A program made the position numbers and the translations under genes. A stretch of DNA of 64,000 nucleotides, from assembly GCA_963742585.1 (NCBI GenBank), contig CAVUMI010000009.1, positions 930,001 through 994,000 on the forward strand, given 5' to 3'. Positions 17,999-24,695 of this stretch are shown here, in pieces (the first letter of the stretch is position 1; each line of letters starts with the position of its first letter). This DNA is from JACDEA01 sp963742585 (GTDB lineage Bacteria > Actinomycetota > Acidimicrobiia > Acidimicrobiales > JACDEA01). The notes below the pieces were generated by a model. That model was not told the DNA's origin, made no database searches, and saw nothing but the letters and a program-made list of their open reading frames with translations.

Positions 17999-18523
17999 CG
18001 CTGCTGTATGACGTCCGTCCAAGCCGGTCCTGGCCGCCTGAGAACGTTCACTTTGCACATTTCCGGCCGCGTCGAATCAGCCAGTCAACCAAGTCGGATG
18101 CTGGACCCGACGAGTTCAGGGTTCGACCCTGAGGCTTTCGAGCCCCGACTCCGGCACAATGCGGACACGGGACTCCATCGGGGGATTCACGCTGAGATCC
18201 AGATGCGTCCGCCCCGGGTCGCTAGCGCTGCGTCCTGTTGGACGGAGCCGCCCACAGCACGCCTCGCGTCGCGTGGGCCGGGAGTGGCAAGGGCGCAAGC
18301 GCGTCTGGGCGAAGGCCCGTCGGCACGGCTGCAGTGTTCGCGCTGACTGACAGCCGGGTGTGGAGCGGTGAAGGGTCGCAGCGCATGATTCCAGCGGCCC
18401 GCAGGTCTATGGATATCCCAACGCCGGATCAGGCGGTTCGATCCGTGTCCTTAACGGTGCGATCCCCCTCCGAAACGCAGCGAGTGGGCCAATGGCTTGA
18501 GCGTTGGTCGCCTACGCCGGCGT
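17999..18523 (+). other. Gap without a recognisable gene (contains one repeat copy)
   Basis: About 525 bases between the beta-helix gene and the convergent hydrolase-cyclase gene. It has one repeat family A copy (18443-18476) and a small hairpin TCAGGG-TTCGA-CCCTGA near 18,115-18,131. I see no credible coding region. Confidence 0.5.
18443..18476 (+). repeat. Repeat family A, copy 5
   Basis: It begins CCGTGTCCTTAACGGTGC and ends CCCCCTCCGAAAC. It lies just after the stop of the hydrolase-cyclase gene, which is read from the opposite strand. Confidence 0.82.
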
Positions 18524-20461
18524 TCACGGGCCGGCGCTGACCCGCCATTCGAGGGCCCGCTCGGGGGAGTAGCAGCAGAAGATCCCGGTGCGGATCGACG
18601 CCTGGAGATGGCGCCCCAAGGTCGGGTGTACTCGCTCGATACGCGTGAGGGCATCGCGAATGCGGCGAGTCACCGCCTTGCGTGCACGCTCGACATTGTC
18701 GTTGTGTCGTCTCGGACGCCCGCCGAGTCCGTAGGCCGACGTCAACTCGTCAACGATCGTTTCCATCTCGAGGCGCGCGCGGGCCGCGCCATCGGCGTCA
18801 CCGCGGGCCTCGGCGTCGTCGAGGACTTCCTGCAGTTCCGCGACCCGGCGCTTGTACTGGTCTCGGGCCACGTCGTCGAGCACCACATCGGTACCTAAAT
18901 CGGCGACATGTTCGCGTGGGCCCGCCAAGTCGAGGACGTGCGACTCACGGCCTGGCTCGGCGAGGAGGCGGGCGATGTCACGCATGCCCTTGCTGTCGCG
19001 GATCGTGATCACGAGCCCGTCATAGGCAACTGTCCAGTATTCGCCGTCGTGACGTAGGACGTTCGCCTGTTCATTGGCGAATCGCCGGACAGCGTCAGGC
19101 GCGGCGCCCTGGCGTAAGACCTCGCAGACCGGACGCGGGCCCGCCACCCCTACCAGGTCGACCTCGCGGGCCTCCCCGAACCGGATGCCCGAGCCGGCGA
19201 CGAGGTCACGAACCGTCGCCGAGGCGAGTATCTCACCCGGTGCAGCAAGCTCGGCTACGCGTGCGGCGACATGCAGCGCGAGTCCCCCGATCTCCGCGTC
19301 GGTGACGTCGCACTCTCCCGTGTGCAGTCCAAGCCGCAAGGCCGGGCCAACCCGGTCGGCGCCGTCGAGGATGCCCAGGGCACACCTGATCGCTCGCGCT
19401 GGCCCGTCGAAGGTGGCCACGAAGCCGTCGCCGCTCCGTTTGAGCTCGTGACCATCGAAACGCGAGAGATGATCCCGAACGACCTGGTCGTGGTTGGCCA
19501 TCAACTCGCGCCACGCGTCGTCGCCCAGCCGCCCCGCATCGCGAGTGGAGGACGCAACCTGACCAACCATAATCGTGAGCAACCGCCGGTCCCGAGGCCG
19601 GGGAGTCTGTCCCGCGACGAGAAACTGTTCGATCTCGGCGAGGACGGCCTCGGCATCGCCGATGAAGGGGTAATGGTCTGCGCCGGGCAACTCCACGAAA
19701 TGAGCGTTGGGAATCTGTTCGGCGATCCATCGACCTTGCGCCACGGGAATCATCGGGTCGTCGCCGCGGTGCAGGACCAGCGTCGGCACGTGCACAGCGG
19801 GGAACACATCGACAATGTCGTAGGCGGAGACGCTGCCCCAGAGGAGGGGGCCGATAGCAGCGCGGCTCACGGAAAGCCGGCGCTGCTTCGCCACCCAGTC
19901 AGCGAAGCGCTCATCGCCGGCCATGCTCGGTGCCCATTGGCGCACCACCTCGTCGGCGTGCTCCGACAGTCCCCATGTCCGGCGCATGTGCTCGAGGCGG
20001 TCCGCGAGTTGTTCGTCGTCGAGCCAGCCCCACGGGTGTTGGGCGTCCCGGCGGAAACGGGCCATCGTCCCGTAGATCACCAGACGGTCAATGCGATCGG
20101 GATGCGTTGCGCCGAGCACCGCTGCCAACACACCACCCTCCGAGATACCGAGTGCCGAAGCCCGAGTCGACCTGGCGGCATCGAGCACGGCGAGGGCGTC
20201 CTCGACTCGCTCCTCGAGCGTCGGGGTAGTCGTCAATCCCTCCCGATCGGATACGCCCGAGCCCCGGCGGTCGTAGAGGATCACCCGAGTGAACTCCGCG
20301 AGTCGCCGGAGGAATGCGGCGTACGAAGGCTCCTCCCACACAGTTTCGACGTTTGATGCCAAACCCCAAATCCACAGAAGGTCGGTGGGGCCATCGCCCA
20401 GCACCTGGAAGCCCACGTTGACGTCTCCCGCCCGCGCGAACTGCGTCCTGGGACTGCTCAT
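18524..20461 (-). CDS. Alpha/beta hydrolase - cyclase-like fusion with conserved C-terminal tail domain
   Basis: A 645-residue fusion. Residues 1-280 are an alpha/beta hydrolase with the nucleophile elbow GISEGG and acid/histidine segments (HRGDDPM, GADHYPF). The middle is a class III cyclase-like domain (LLTIMVGQVASSTRD, KRSGDGFVATFDGP, LRLGLHTGECD). The first metal-binding Asp of true cyclases is replaced in MVGQVASST, so it may sense rather than catalyse. The tail (YGLGGRPRRHNDNVERARKA to IRTGIFCCYSPE) occurs again in the TPR protein at 43.7 kb. The ATG at MSSPRTQFARAG marks the hydrolase start. Its ligand is unknown. Confidence 0.85.
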   Translation of the reverse strand: MSSPRTQFARAGDVNVGFQVLGDGPTDLLWIWGLASNVETVWEEPSYAAFLRRLAEFTRVILYDRRGSGVSDREGLTTTPTLEERVEDALAVLDAARSTRASALGISEGGVLAAVLGATHPDRIDRLVIYGTMARFRRDAQHPWGWLDDEQLADRLEHMRRTWGLSEHADEVVRQWAPSMAGDERFADWVAKQRRLSVSRAAIGPLLWGSVSAYDIVDVFPAVHVPTLVLHRGDDPMIPVAQGRWIAEQIPNAHFVELPGADHYPFIGDAEAVLAEIEQFLVAGQTPRPRDRRLLTIMVGQVASSTRDAGRLGDDAWRELMANHDQVVRDHLSRFDGHELKRSGDGFVATFDGPARAIRCALGILDGADRVGPALRLGLHTGECDVTDAEIGGLALHVAARVAELAAPGEILASATVRDLVAGSGIRFGEAREVDLVGVAGPRPVCEVLRQGAAPDAVRRFANEQANVLRHDGEYWTVAYDGLVITIRDSKGMRDIARLLAEPGRESHVLDLAGPREHVADLGTDVVLDDVARDQYKRRVAELQEVLDDAEARGDADGAARARLEMETIVDELTSAYGLGGRPRRHNDNVERARKAVTRRIRDALTRIERVHPTLGRHLQASIRTGIFCCYSPERALEWRVSAGP

Positions 20462-20588
20462 GCTGCCTCCGGGTTCGATCGGCACCCTGATTCTCGACCA
20501 TCCGGCGCTACATAGGTAGTGGCGATGCGATATCGAAAGTCGCGCCTCCTCTTGGAAGGGACACGCAGACCGGTGTGAGAGGAGCAGG

Positions 20589-21401
20589 ATGGAACGAGCA
20601 CGAATCGGAGCAGTGGAAGTCGAGTACGAGGTGCGGGGGGAGGGGGACCCGCTACTCCTCATCCACGGTGCCCTCATCGCCGACGCGATGAAGCCCCTCG
20701 TGTCCGACCTGGCGCTGGAAGGATTCCGATGCATCAACTTTCATCGTCGCGGGTACGCGGGGAGTTCCGCGGTCACCGGACCGGTGGGCGTTGAGGAACA
20801 CGCCGACGACGCGGCCGCGCTGCTCAAGCTCCTTGACATCGAGCGAGCACACTTGGTCGGGCACAGCAGCGGGGGTCTGATCGCCCTTGGCGTTGCATGC
20901 CGTCACCCGGATTTAGTGGATTCAATGGTTCTCCTGGAGGCACCCCTTCTCGACTTGCCCGCCGGGGCCGCCTTTGTCGAGGCAGTTGGCCCCCTCGTCG
21001 CGCGCTTTGCTGCTGGCGACGGCGCTGGGGCCGTGCATGACTTCCTGGGTGCCGTCGGCGGAGACGGATGGCGAACGACGCTCGAACGGACCGTTCCCGG
21101 TGGACTCGCGCAGGCCGAACGGGACGCAGCGACGTTCTTCACGTCAGAGCTGCCCGGCGTCGGTGCATGGAAGTTCGGTCCTGCAGAGGCGGCGCAACTC
21201 GCCATGCGAGTCCTCGCGGTAGTGGGCGGCGAGAGCGCACCCTTGTTCGTCGAGAGCCACCGGCAACTCATCTCGTGGATCGAAGGTGCGCAGGAGGCGC
21301 TGGTGCAGGACGCGACGCACTTACTCCAGATGGAACAGCCCGCAGAGGTCGCTCGAAGCATCGCTGCGTTCTGCCGGTCGGTCGCCCGGCGAGGTATTTG
21401 A
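20589..21401 (+). CDS. Alpha/beta hydrolase
   Basis: A 270-residue alpha/beta hydrolase. The oxyanion segment is LLLIHGALIAD, the nucleophile elbow GHSSGG with Ser93, and a late DATHLLQMEQP supplies the catalytic histidine. A GAGGAGCAGG ribosome site precedes the ATG. It is divergent from the hydrolase-cyclase fusion, so the pair may share regulation. Family members cleave esters, lactones or haloalkanes; no substrate can be named. Confidence 0.88.
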   Translation: MERARIGAVEVEYEVRGEGDPLLLIHGALIADAMKPLVSDLALEGFRCINFHRRGYAGSSAVTGPVGVEEHADDAAALLKLLDIERAHLVGHSSGGLIALGVACRHPDLVDSMVLLEAPLLDLPAGAAFVEAVGPLVARFAAGDGAGAVHDFLGAVGGDGWRTTLERTVPGGLAQAERDAATFFTSELPGVGAWKFGPAEAAQLAMRVLAVVGGESAPLFVESHRQLISWIEGAQEALVQDATHLLQMEQPAEVARSIAAFCRSVARRGI

Positions 21402-21518
21402 CCAACGGTGACTCGACCTACGAGACGAGAGGCCACGTGGAGCCGTCAAAGGCTCGGAGTGCACCTTTCCGAGGACACGAGCGTGGGTCCCCACAACGCT
21501 GGAGCAGAGCAGTTCGAT

Positions 21519-21567
21519 GCGTGTCCTTAACGGTGCAATCGGCCCTCGCACACCCCCTCCGATACCG
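21519..21567 (+). repeat. Repeat family A, copy 6
   Basis: It begins GCGTGTCCTTAACGG and runs to GGCCCTCGCACAC, after which CCCCCTCCGATACC repeats the end once more. The doubled end suggests a tandem event at this site. The 300-base gap after the hydrolase gene holds only this copy, the palindromes and the next copy. Confidence 0.8.
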
Positions 21568-21571
21568 ATGT

Positions 21572-21610
21572 GATGTCTCGAGACACCGTGCACAGGTGTC
21601 TCGGGACATC
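21572..21610. repeat. Nested palindrome between two repeat copies
   Basis: GATGTCTCGAGACACC and GGTGTCTCGGGACATC form a 16-bp inverted repeat with one mismatch around GTGCACA. The left arm itself contains the perfect palindrome TGTCTCGAGACA, and GTGCAC in the centre is also palindromic. The whole could fold into a long hairpin or a cruciform. It is flanked on both sides by CACCCCCTCCGAYAC. Confidence 0.75.
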
Positions 21611-21626
21611 GCACCCCCTCCGACAC
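21596..21626 (+). repeat. Repeat family A, copy 7 (short)
   Basis: It begins GTGTCTCGGGACATCG and ends CACCCCCTCCGACAC. Its left part overlaps the right arm of the nested palindrome. Confidence 0.7.
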
Positions 21627-21705
21627 TTTGACCCCCTTGCCCACCGACCGACCGACTCATCACTCACTCACGAACGAGCTCAGACGCAACGCAGCGTTCG
21701 TAGCC

Positions 21706-22320
21706 TCAGTCGATATTCGATGCGGCGAGGGCGGCCCGCAACTGCGCACGCGCCGTCCACGTCATCAGGGCGACGGCGTCGTCGCGCGACAGGCCGCCTA
21801 CGTCGGTCAGCCACGCCAGGGCTTCGATGCCGGTGGCACTCCGAATCGCCAGCGCGAGGCGACGCACCTCGGCTTGCGGCATCACGTCGCGCAAGGGCGC
21901 GAGTGCCTCCTCGAACCAGGCGATGCCCCGGCCCTGCCGCAACGGGAGGCCGGCCGCGTCGGCGTCGGATTCTAGCGAGAGGCGCAACATCGTTCGTTGC
22001 TGGGACTCGTTGGCGAGCAGCGACTCCATGAAGTGGGCGAGGACAAGGTCGAGACGCGTCTCGACGTCGTCCGGCGCGTCGTCGGGAAGCAGCGACGTCA
22101 TGGCCGTCTCGGGATGCGCGACGGCAAGCAGGGCGCGCTGACTCGGGAAGTACCGGTACGCCGTCGTACGCGAGATGGCCGCCGCTTGCGCCGCCGCTTC
22201 GACCGTGGGCGTGTGACCCTGTGCGACGAGGTCGCGCGCCGCGGCGACGAGGGCGTCGCGGGTTCGCTGCTTCTGGTGCGACCGCCCGTTCAGCTCGTAG
22301 GGGATTGACATCACGGTCAT
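21706..22320 (-). CDS. TetR-family transcriptional regulator
   Basis: A 204-residue regulator. The N-terminal helix-turn-helix (RTRDALVAAARDLVAQGHTP to ISRTTAYRYFPSQRALLAVA, about residues 19-70) is typical TetR, and the C-terminal half is the helical ligand-binding domain. Its start codon lies inside the promoter region of the divergent cupin gene, where an inverted repeat is present. It most likely represses that gene and itself. The inducer is unknown. Confidence 0.88.
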   Translation of the reverse strand: MTVMSIPYELNGRSHQKQRTRDALVAAARDLVAQGHTPTVEAAAQAAAISRTTAYRYFPSQRALLAVAHPETAMTSLLPDDAPDDVETRLDLVLAHFMESLLANESQQRTMLRLSLESDADAAGLPLRQGRGIAWFEEALAPLRDVMPQAEVRRLALAIRSATGIEALAWLTDVGGLSRDDAVALMTWTARAQLRAALAASNID

Positions 22321-22333
22321 GGTACCGTACTTT
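22305..22333 (+). promoter_or_regulatory. Promoter of the cupin gene
   Basis: A consensus -35 TTGACA (22305-22310) and -10-like TACTTT (22328-22333) are separated by exactly 17 bases. They precede the cupin ATG by 43 bases. The -35 box lies within the first codons of the divergent TetR gene. Confidence 0.65.
22313..22328. promoter_or_regulatory. Candidate TetR operator inside the promoter spacer
   Basis: ACGGT and ACCGT are inverted arms around CATGGT, placed between the -35 and -10 boxes. A regulator bound here would block RNA polymerase on the cupin promoter and would also cover the TetR start codon. Confidence 0.5.
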
Positions 22334-22338
22334 CATGA

Positions 22339-22354
22339 TGGGACAAGGGTCCCA
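22339..22354. promoter_or_regulatory. Second inverted repeat in the TetR/cupin leader
   Basis: TGGGAC and GTCCCA form a perfect 6-bp inverted repeat around AAGG, shortly after the -10 box. It could be a second operator or a small hairpin at the start of the transcript. Confidence 0.45.
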
Positions 22355-22375
22355 CGAAGGGAAGGCAGGTAGGCC

Positions 22376-22873
22376 ATGACACCGTTGGTCCCGATCATTC
22401 GCAACGCCGGAGAAGGCGACAAGCAGTCGTTCGCCGGAGGCGGCCTTCACATCTGGAAGCTGCTCGCCGAGGACACCGACGGCGCTTTCTTCCTCTTCGA
22501 GGACACGATGGTGAAGGACAAGACAACGCCCTTGCACCTCCATCCCGAGGCCCATGAGATGACCTACATCATCGACGGCGAGATCGAGGTGGAACACGAC
22601 GGCTCCCGCAGCCGCGTGCGCAGCGGCGGGATGTCGTTCGTGCCGATGGGCGTCCCGCACGCGTTCATCGTCGTGTCGTCCGAGGCCCGGATGATTTCGA
22701 TTCATTCACCTGGCGCTGTCAGCCAGGCGTTCTACCGCGGTGCGAGCACGCCCGCCGTCGACGACCGCGCCGAGATGCTCGACATCGCCCGCCTCCAGTC
22801 GGTTGCTGCAGACAACCCCCGCGCGATCAAGATTCTCGGCCCGCCCCCGTTCGCGACCGTCGACGCGCGATAG
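22376..22873 (+). CDS. Cupin-domain protein
   Basis: A 165-residue single-domain cupin. The metal motif is visible as PLHLHPEAHEMTYIIDGE (cupin motif 1 with two His and a Glu), and GMSFVPMGVPHAFIVVS is motif 2 with its histidine. Related proteins act as quercetinase-like dioxygenases or small-molecule sensors. It is divergent from and probably regulated by the TetR gene. No substrate is evident. Confidence 0.85.
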   Translation: MTPLVPIIRNAGEGDKQSFAGGGLHIWKLLAEDTDGAFFLFEDTMVKDKTTPLHLHPEAHEMTYIIDGEIEVEHDGSRSRVRSGGMSFVPMGVPHAFIVVSSEARMISIHSPGAVSQAFYRGASTPAVDDRAEMLDIARLQSVAADNPRAIKILGPPPFATVDAR

Positions 22874-22910
22874 ACGTCGCCCTCCCATTGTTCGGCGCCA
22901 GGCCTGCACT

Positions 22911-23093
22911 TCATCGCACACCACGCCAGGGCTGGCCGGCGGCGTCCACTGGTTCGACGTCCGCGAAAGGCCCGAGAATCTCACGCTGCAAGTAGGTGAT
23001 GCGGCGGTCACCCTCGGCTGGCAGCTGCCATTCAGGATGACGGCTCCATTCGTTGCACGGCGGGGACAACCACACGACCTTTGGCGTCGCCAC
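22911..23093 (-). other. Short unassigned open frame
   Basis: A 60-residue frame (MATPKVVWLSPPCNEWSRHP, LPAEGDRRITYLQREILG) lies between the cupin gene and the decayed toxin-antitoxin copy. The composition is protein-like but I do not recognise a family and there is no clear ribosome site. It may be a gene remnant. Confidence 0.2.
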
Positions 23094-23130
23094 GTTTCGA
23101 GCCGCGCACGGGCGGCTTGAGTCTTTGCTC

Positions 23131-23515
23131 GTATATCTGAAGTAGTTCAGACGCGGACGCGCCCGACCTCCGTCTCACACGCGTGGACCGTGAGGCCCAG
23201 CGCGCCGACACGTTCGCCGGGATTGGGCGAGCGCTCCGGAACCTCGCGGTGCACAATCCTGCCGCGCTGAACCAGGCCCTTGGCGCCGCGTTCCCGTGGA
23301 TCGAGTTCCTCCCGCCTCGTGATCGACGCCTCTTCCTCGATGAATTCTCACGTGTCGTCACGGCGGCTACGGCGATCGACAATTACGAGGCCCTCGGCCA
23401 ACTGGTCCGGGAGTGGCGCGCAACGGCAGAAGTGCACTCCGAACCCAAGCTGCTTTGTCGACTCCGGCGCCCATTGACCGCGTCAGGGGAGCGCGTCGCG
23501 CTGCCGAAGGACTGA
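23131..23515 (+). pseudogene. Decayed second copy of the DUF6247-like antitoxin and its operator
   Basis: The sequence closely follows the antitoxin at 14.5 kb (LRNLAVHNPAALNQALGAAF, LPPRDRRLFLDEF, NYEALGQLVREWRATAEVHS). A deletion joins the middle of the operator's right arm to about codon 35, so the start codon, the first third of the gene and half of the palindrome are lost. Only the left arm GTATATCTGAA remains complete. An in-frame internal ATG/GTG could still give a fragment, but function is unlikely. Confidence 0.85.
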
Positions 23516-23517
23516 CC

Positions 23518-23863
23518 TTGCCGAAACGCCGAGCCCGCGTCGCGCCACCGCCCGCGAAGGGCGGCTGGGACCTTCGGTACGGCACGACGGAGGCCGCGAC
23601 GGGATGGGAGAAGCTATGCGCCGCGGCTCCAGCTAACTGCCGCGTTCGCGTGGGACAAAATCACACTCGAGCCTCGCGAACGCACGGACCGACAGCATCC
23701 CCTCAACGGAAGCCTTGGTCGTCGTTCAGTCAATGGCGAGGACCTCGAGCAATGGCAGTGCGAGGTCACGGCTGGCGGTCGCCTTTGGTACTGCATCGAC
23801 GACAGCACACGCACGGTATGGCTGACTGAGGCGATGCCTGGTCATCCCAAGTCCATCGAGTGA
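23518..23863 (+). pseudogene. Decayed second copy of the RelE-type toxin
   Basis: It starts with the same TTG as the first copy and stays in frame to APANCRV. There an extra T (CGCGTTCGCG against CGCGTCGCG) shifts the frame. The nucleotide match continues to the same PGHPKS(I)E stop. Because the antitoxin copy beside it is also broken, loss of both is consistent with harmless decay. The match continues about 90 bases past the stop, through the next repeat copy. Confidence 0.85.
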
Positions 23864-23926
23864 CCCTGCGGAGCCGGGTGCTACGTCGCCCGAACGGATT
23901 TCGGGGCCTCACCTGCCCAATGGAAT

Positions 23927-23960
23927 TCGTGTCCTTAACGGTGCAATCGCCCCTCCGACA
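23927..23960 (+). repeat. Repeat family A, copy 8
   Basis: It begins TCGTGTCCTTAACGG and ends CGCCCCTCCGACA, then GTGTACTGAC, which keeps the tRNA-like TACTGAC flank. It corresponds to the repeat that follows the first toxin-antitoxin copy. Confidence 0.85.
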
Positions 23961-23972
23961 GTGTACTGACGA

Positions 23973-24475
23973 TCATCGTTTGGGCGGGGCCGTCTTTGCT
24001 TTCAGTCTTTCATAGGTGTTTGTCCGCCGAGTCCGCCGTGGGGTCGGTCGTAGTTGTAGTAGCGATTCCTCGAGTCGTTCGTTGAAGACGTAGGCGTCGT
24101 CGATCACGACGCCGTCGAGGAGTCGGTAGAACTCTTCGGCGTCGATGCGGTGACTTCTCTCGACTTTCCCGTTGAGGCGTGGCGTGCGGGGCTCGATCTA
24201 GACGTGACCGACGCCTTGGTCCAGGACGTGCCAATGGAACGCGCCGCCGAACGCGGGTCCGTTGTCGGTTTGGATGACGTCGACACGGAACGGCAGCTCC
24301 GCATGACGTCGGCGGCGAACTGGATAGCGGTCTTGGTGCTGAGCTTGTCGTAGCTGCGCAACACGCGCAGCCGGGTGCGATCATCGATGGCGGTCAACTG
24401 GTAGTAGCGGCGCGCTGGCCTTTCAACGGGGCAATGAACTTCACGTCGACCTGCACTCGATGGCCGGGCTGCTAC
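23973..24475 (-). mobile_element. IS481-type transposase remnant
   Basis: Pieces in several frames give the catalytic core of an IS481-family DDE transposase: PGHRVQVDVKFIAPLKG with the first Asp, RRYYQLTAIDDRTRLRVLRS, a DNGPAF-like segment, EPRTPRLNGKVERSHRIDAE and the last DDE Glu, then a stop. There are at least three frameshifts and an in-frame TAG. The N-terminal part is missing. The remnant fits exactly between a family A copy (12 bases away) and a family B copy (5 bases away). Confidence 0.75.
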
Positions 24476-24480
24476 TAGCG

Positions 24481-24522
24481 ACGGTGTGAACTGTTCGCGG
24501 ACGCGCGACCTCAATTCGATCC
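24481..24522 (+). repeat. Dispersed repeat family B, copy 2
   Basis: It starts ACGGTGTGAACTGTTCGC and ends GACCTCAATTCGATCC, nearly identical to 12172-12213. It abuts the truncated end of the IS481 remnant. The following 170 bases up to the regulator gene hold nothing I recognise. Confidence 0.75.
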
Positions 24523-24695
24523 ATGCGCTGCGGCCAGGTCGTGGGACCTGCCCATGCGCACAGGCACGAGCGCGGTATACGCTGCGTGGCGGCACGACAA
24601 GTTTGGTGCGTGTCAGAGGCGGCTGATCACAGCCAGCGGTGCTCTGGACCTTGGCAGCGCTCAAGAATGCGACTGTTCGTTGGGGGTTGCGCGCG

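Noticed and set aside
18113..18157. A second tRNA gene or tRNA end
   Set aside because: A T-arm-like hairpin (TCAGGG-TTCGA-CCCTGA) and CTCCGGCAC are present, but the loop is only five bases and no acceptor, D or anticodon arm can be formed upstream.
14349..23960. Classical integron with attC sites
   Set aside because: The repeats lack the paired RYYYAAC/GTTRRRY boxes and no integron integrase was found. The match to the tRNA 3' half explains the sequence better.
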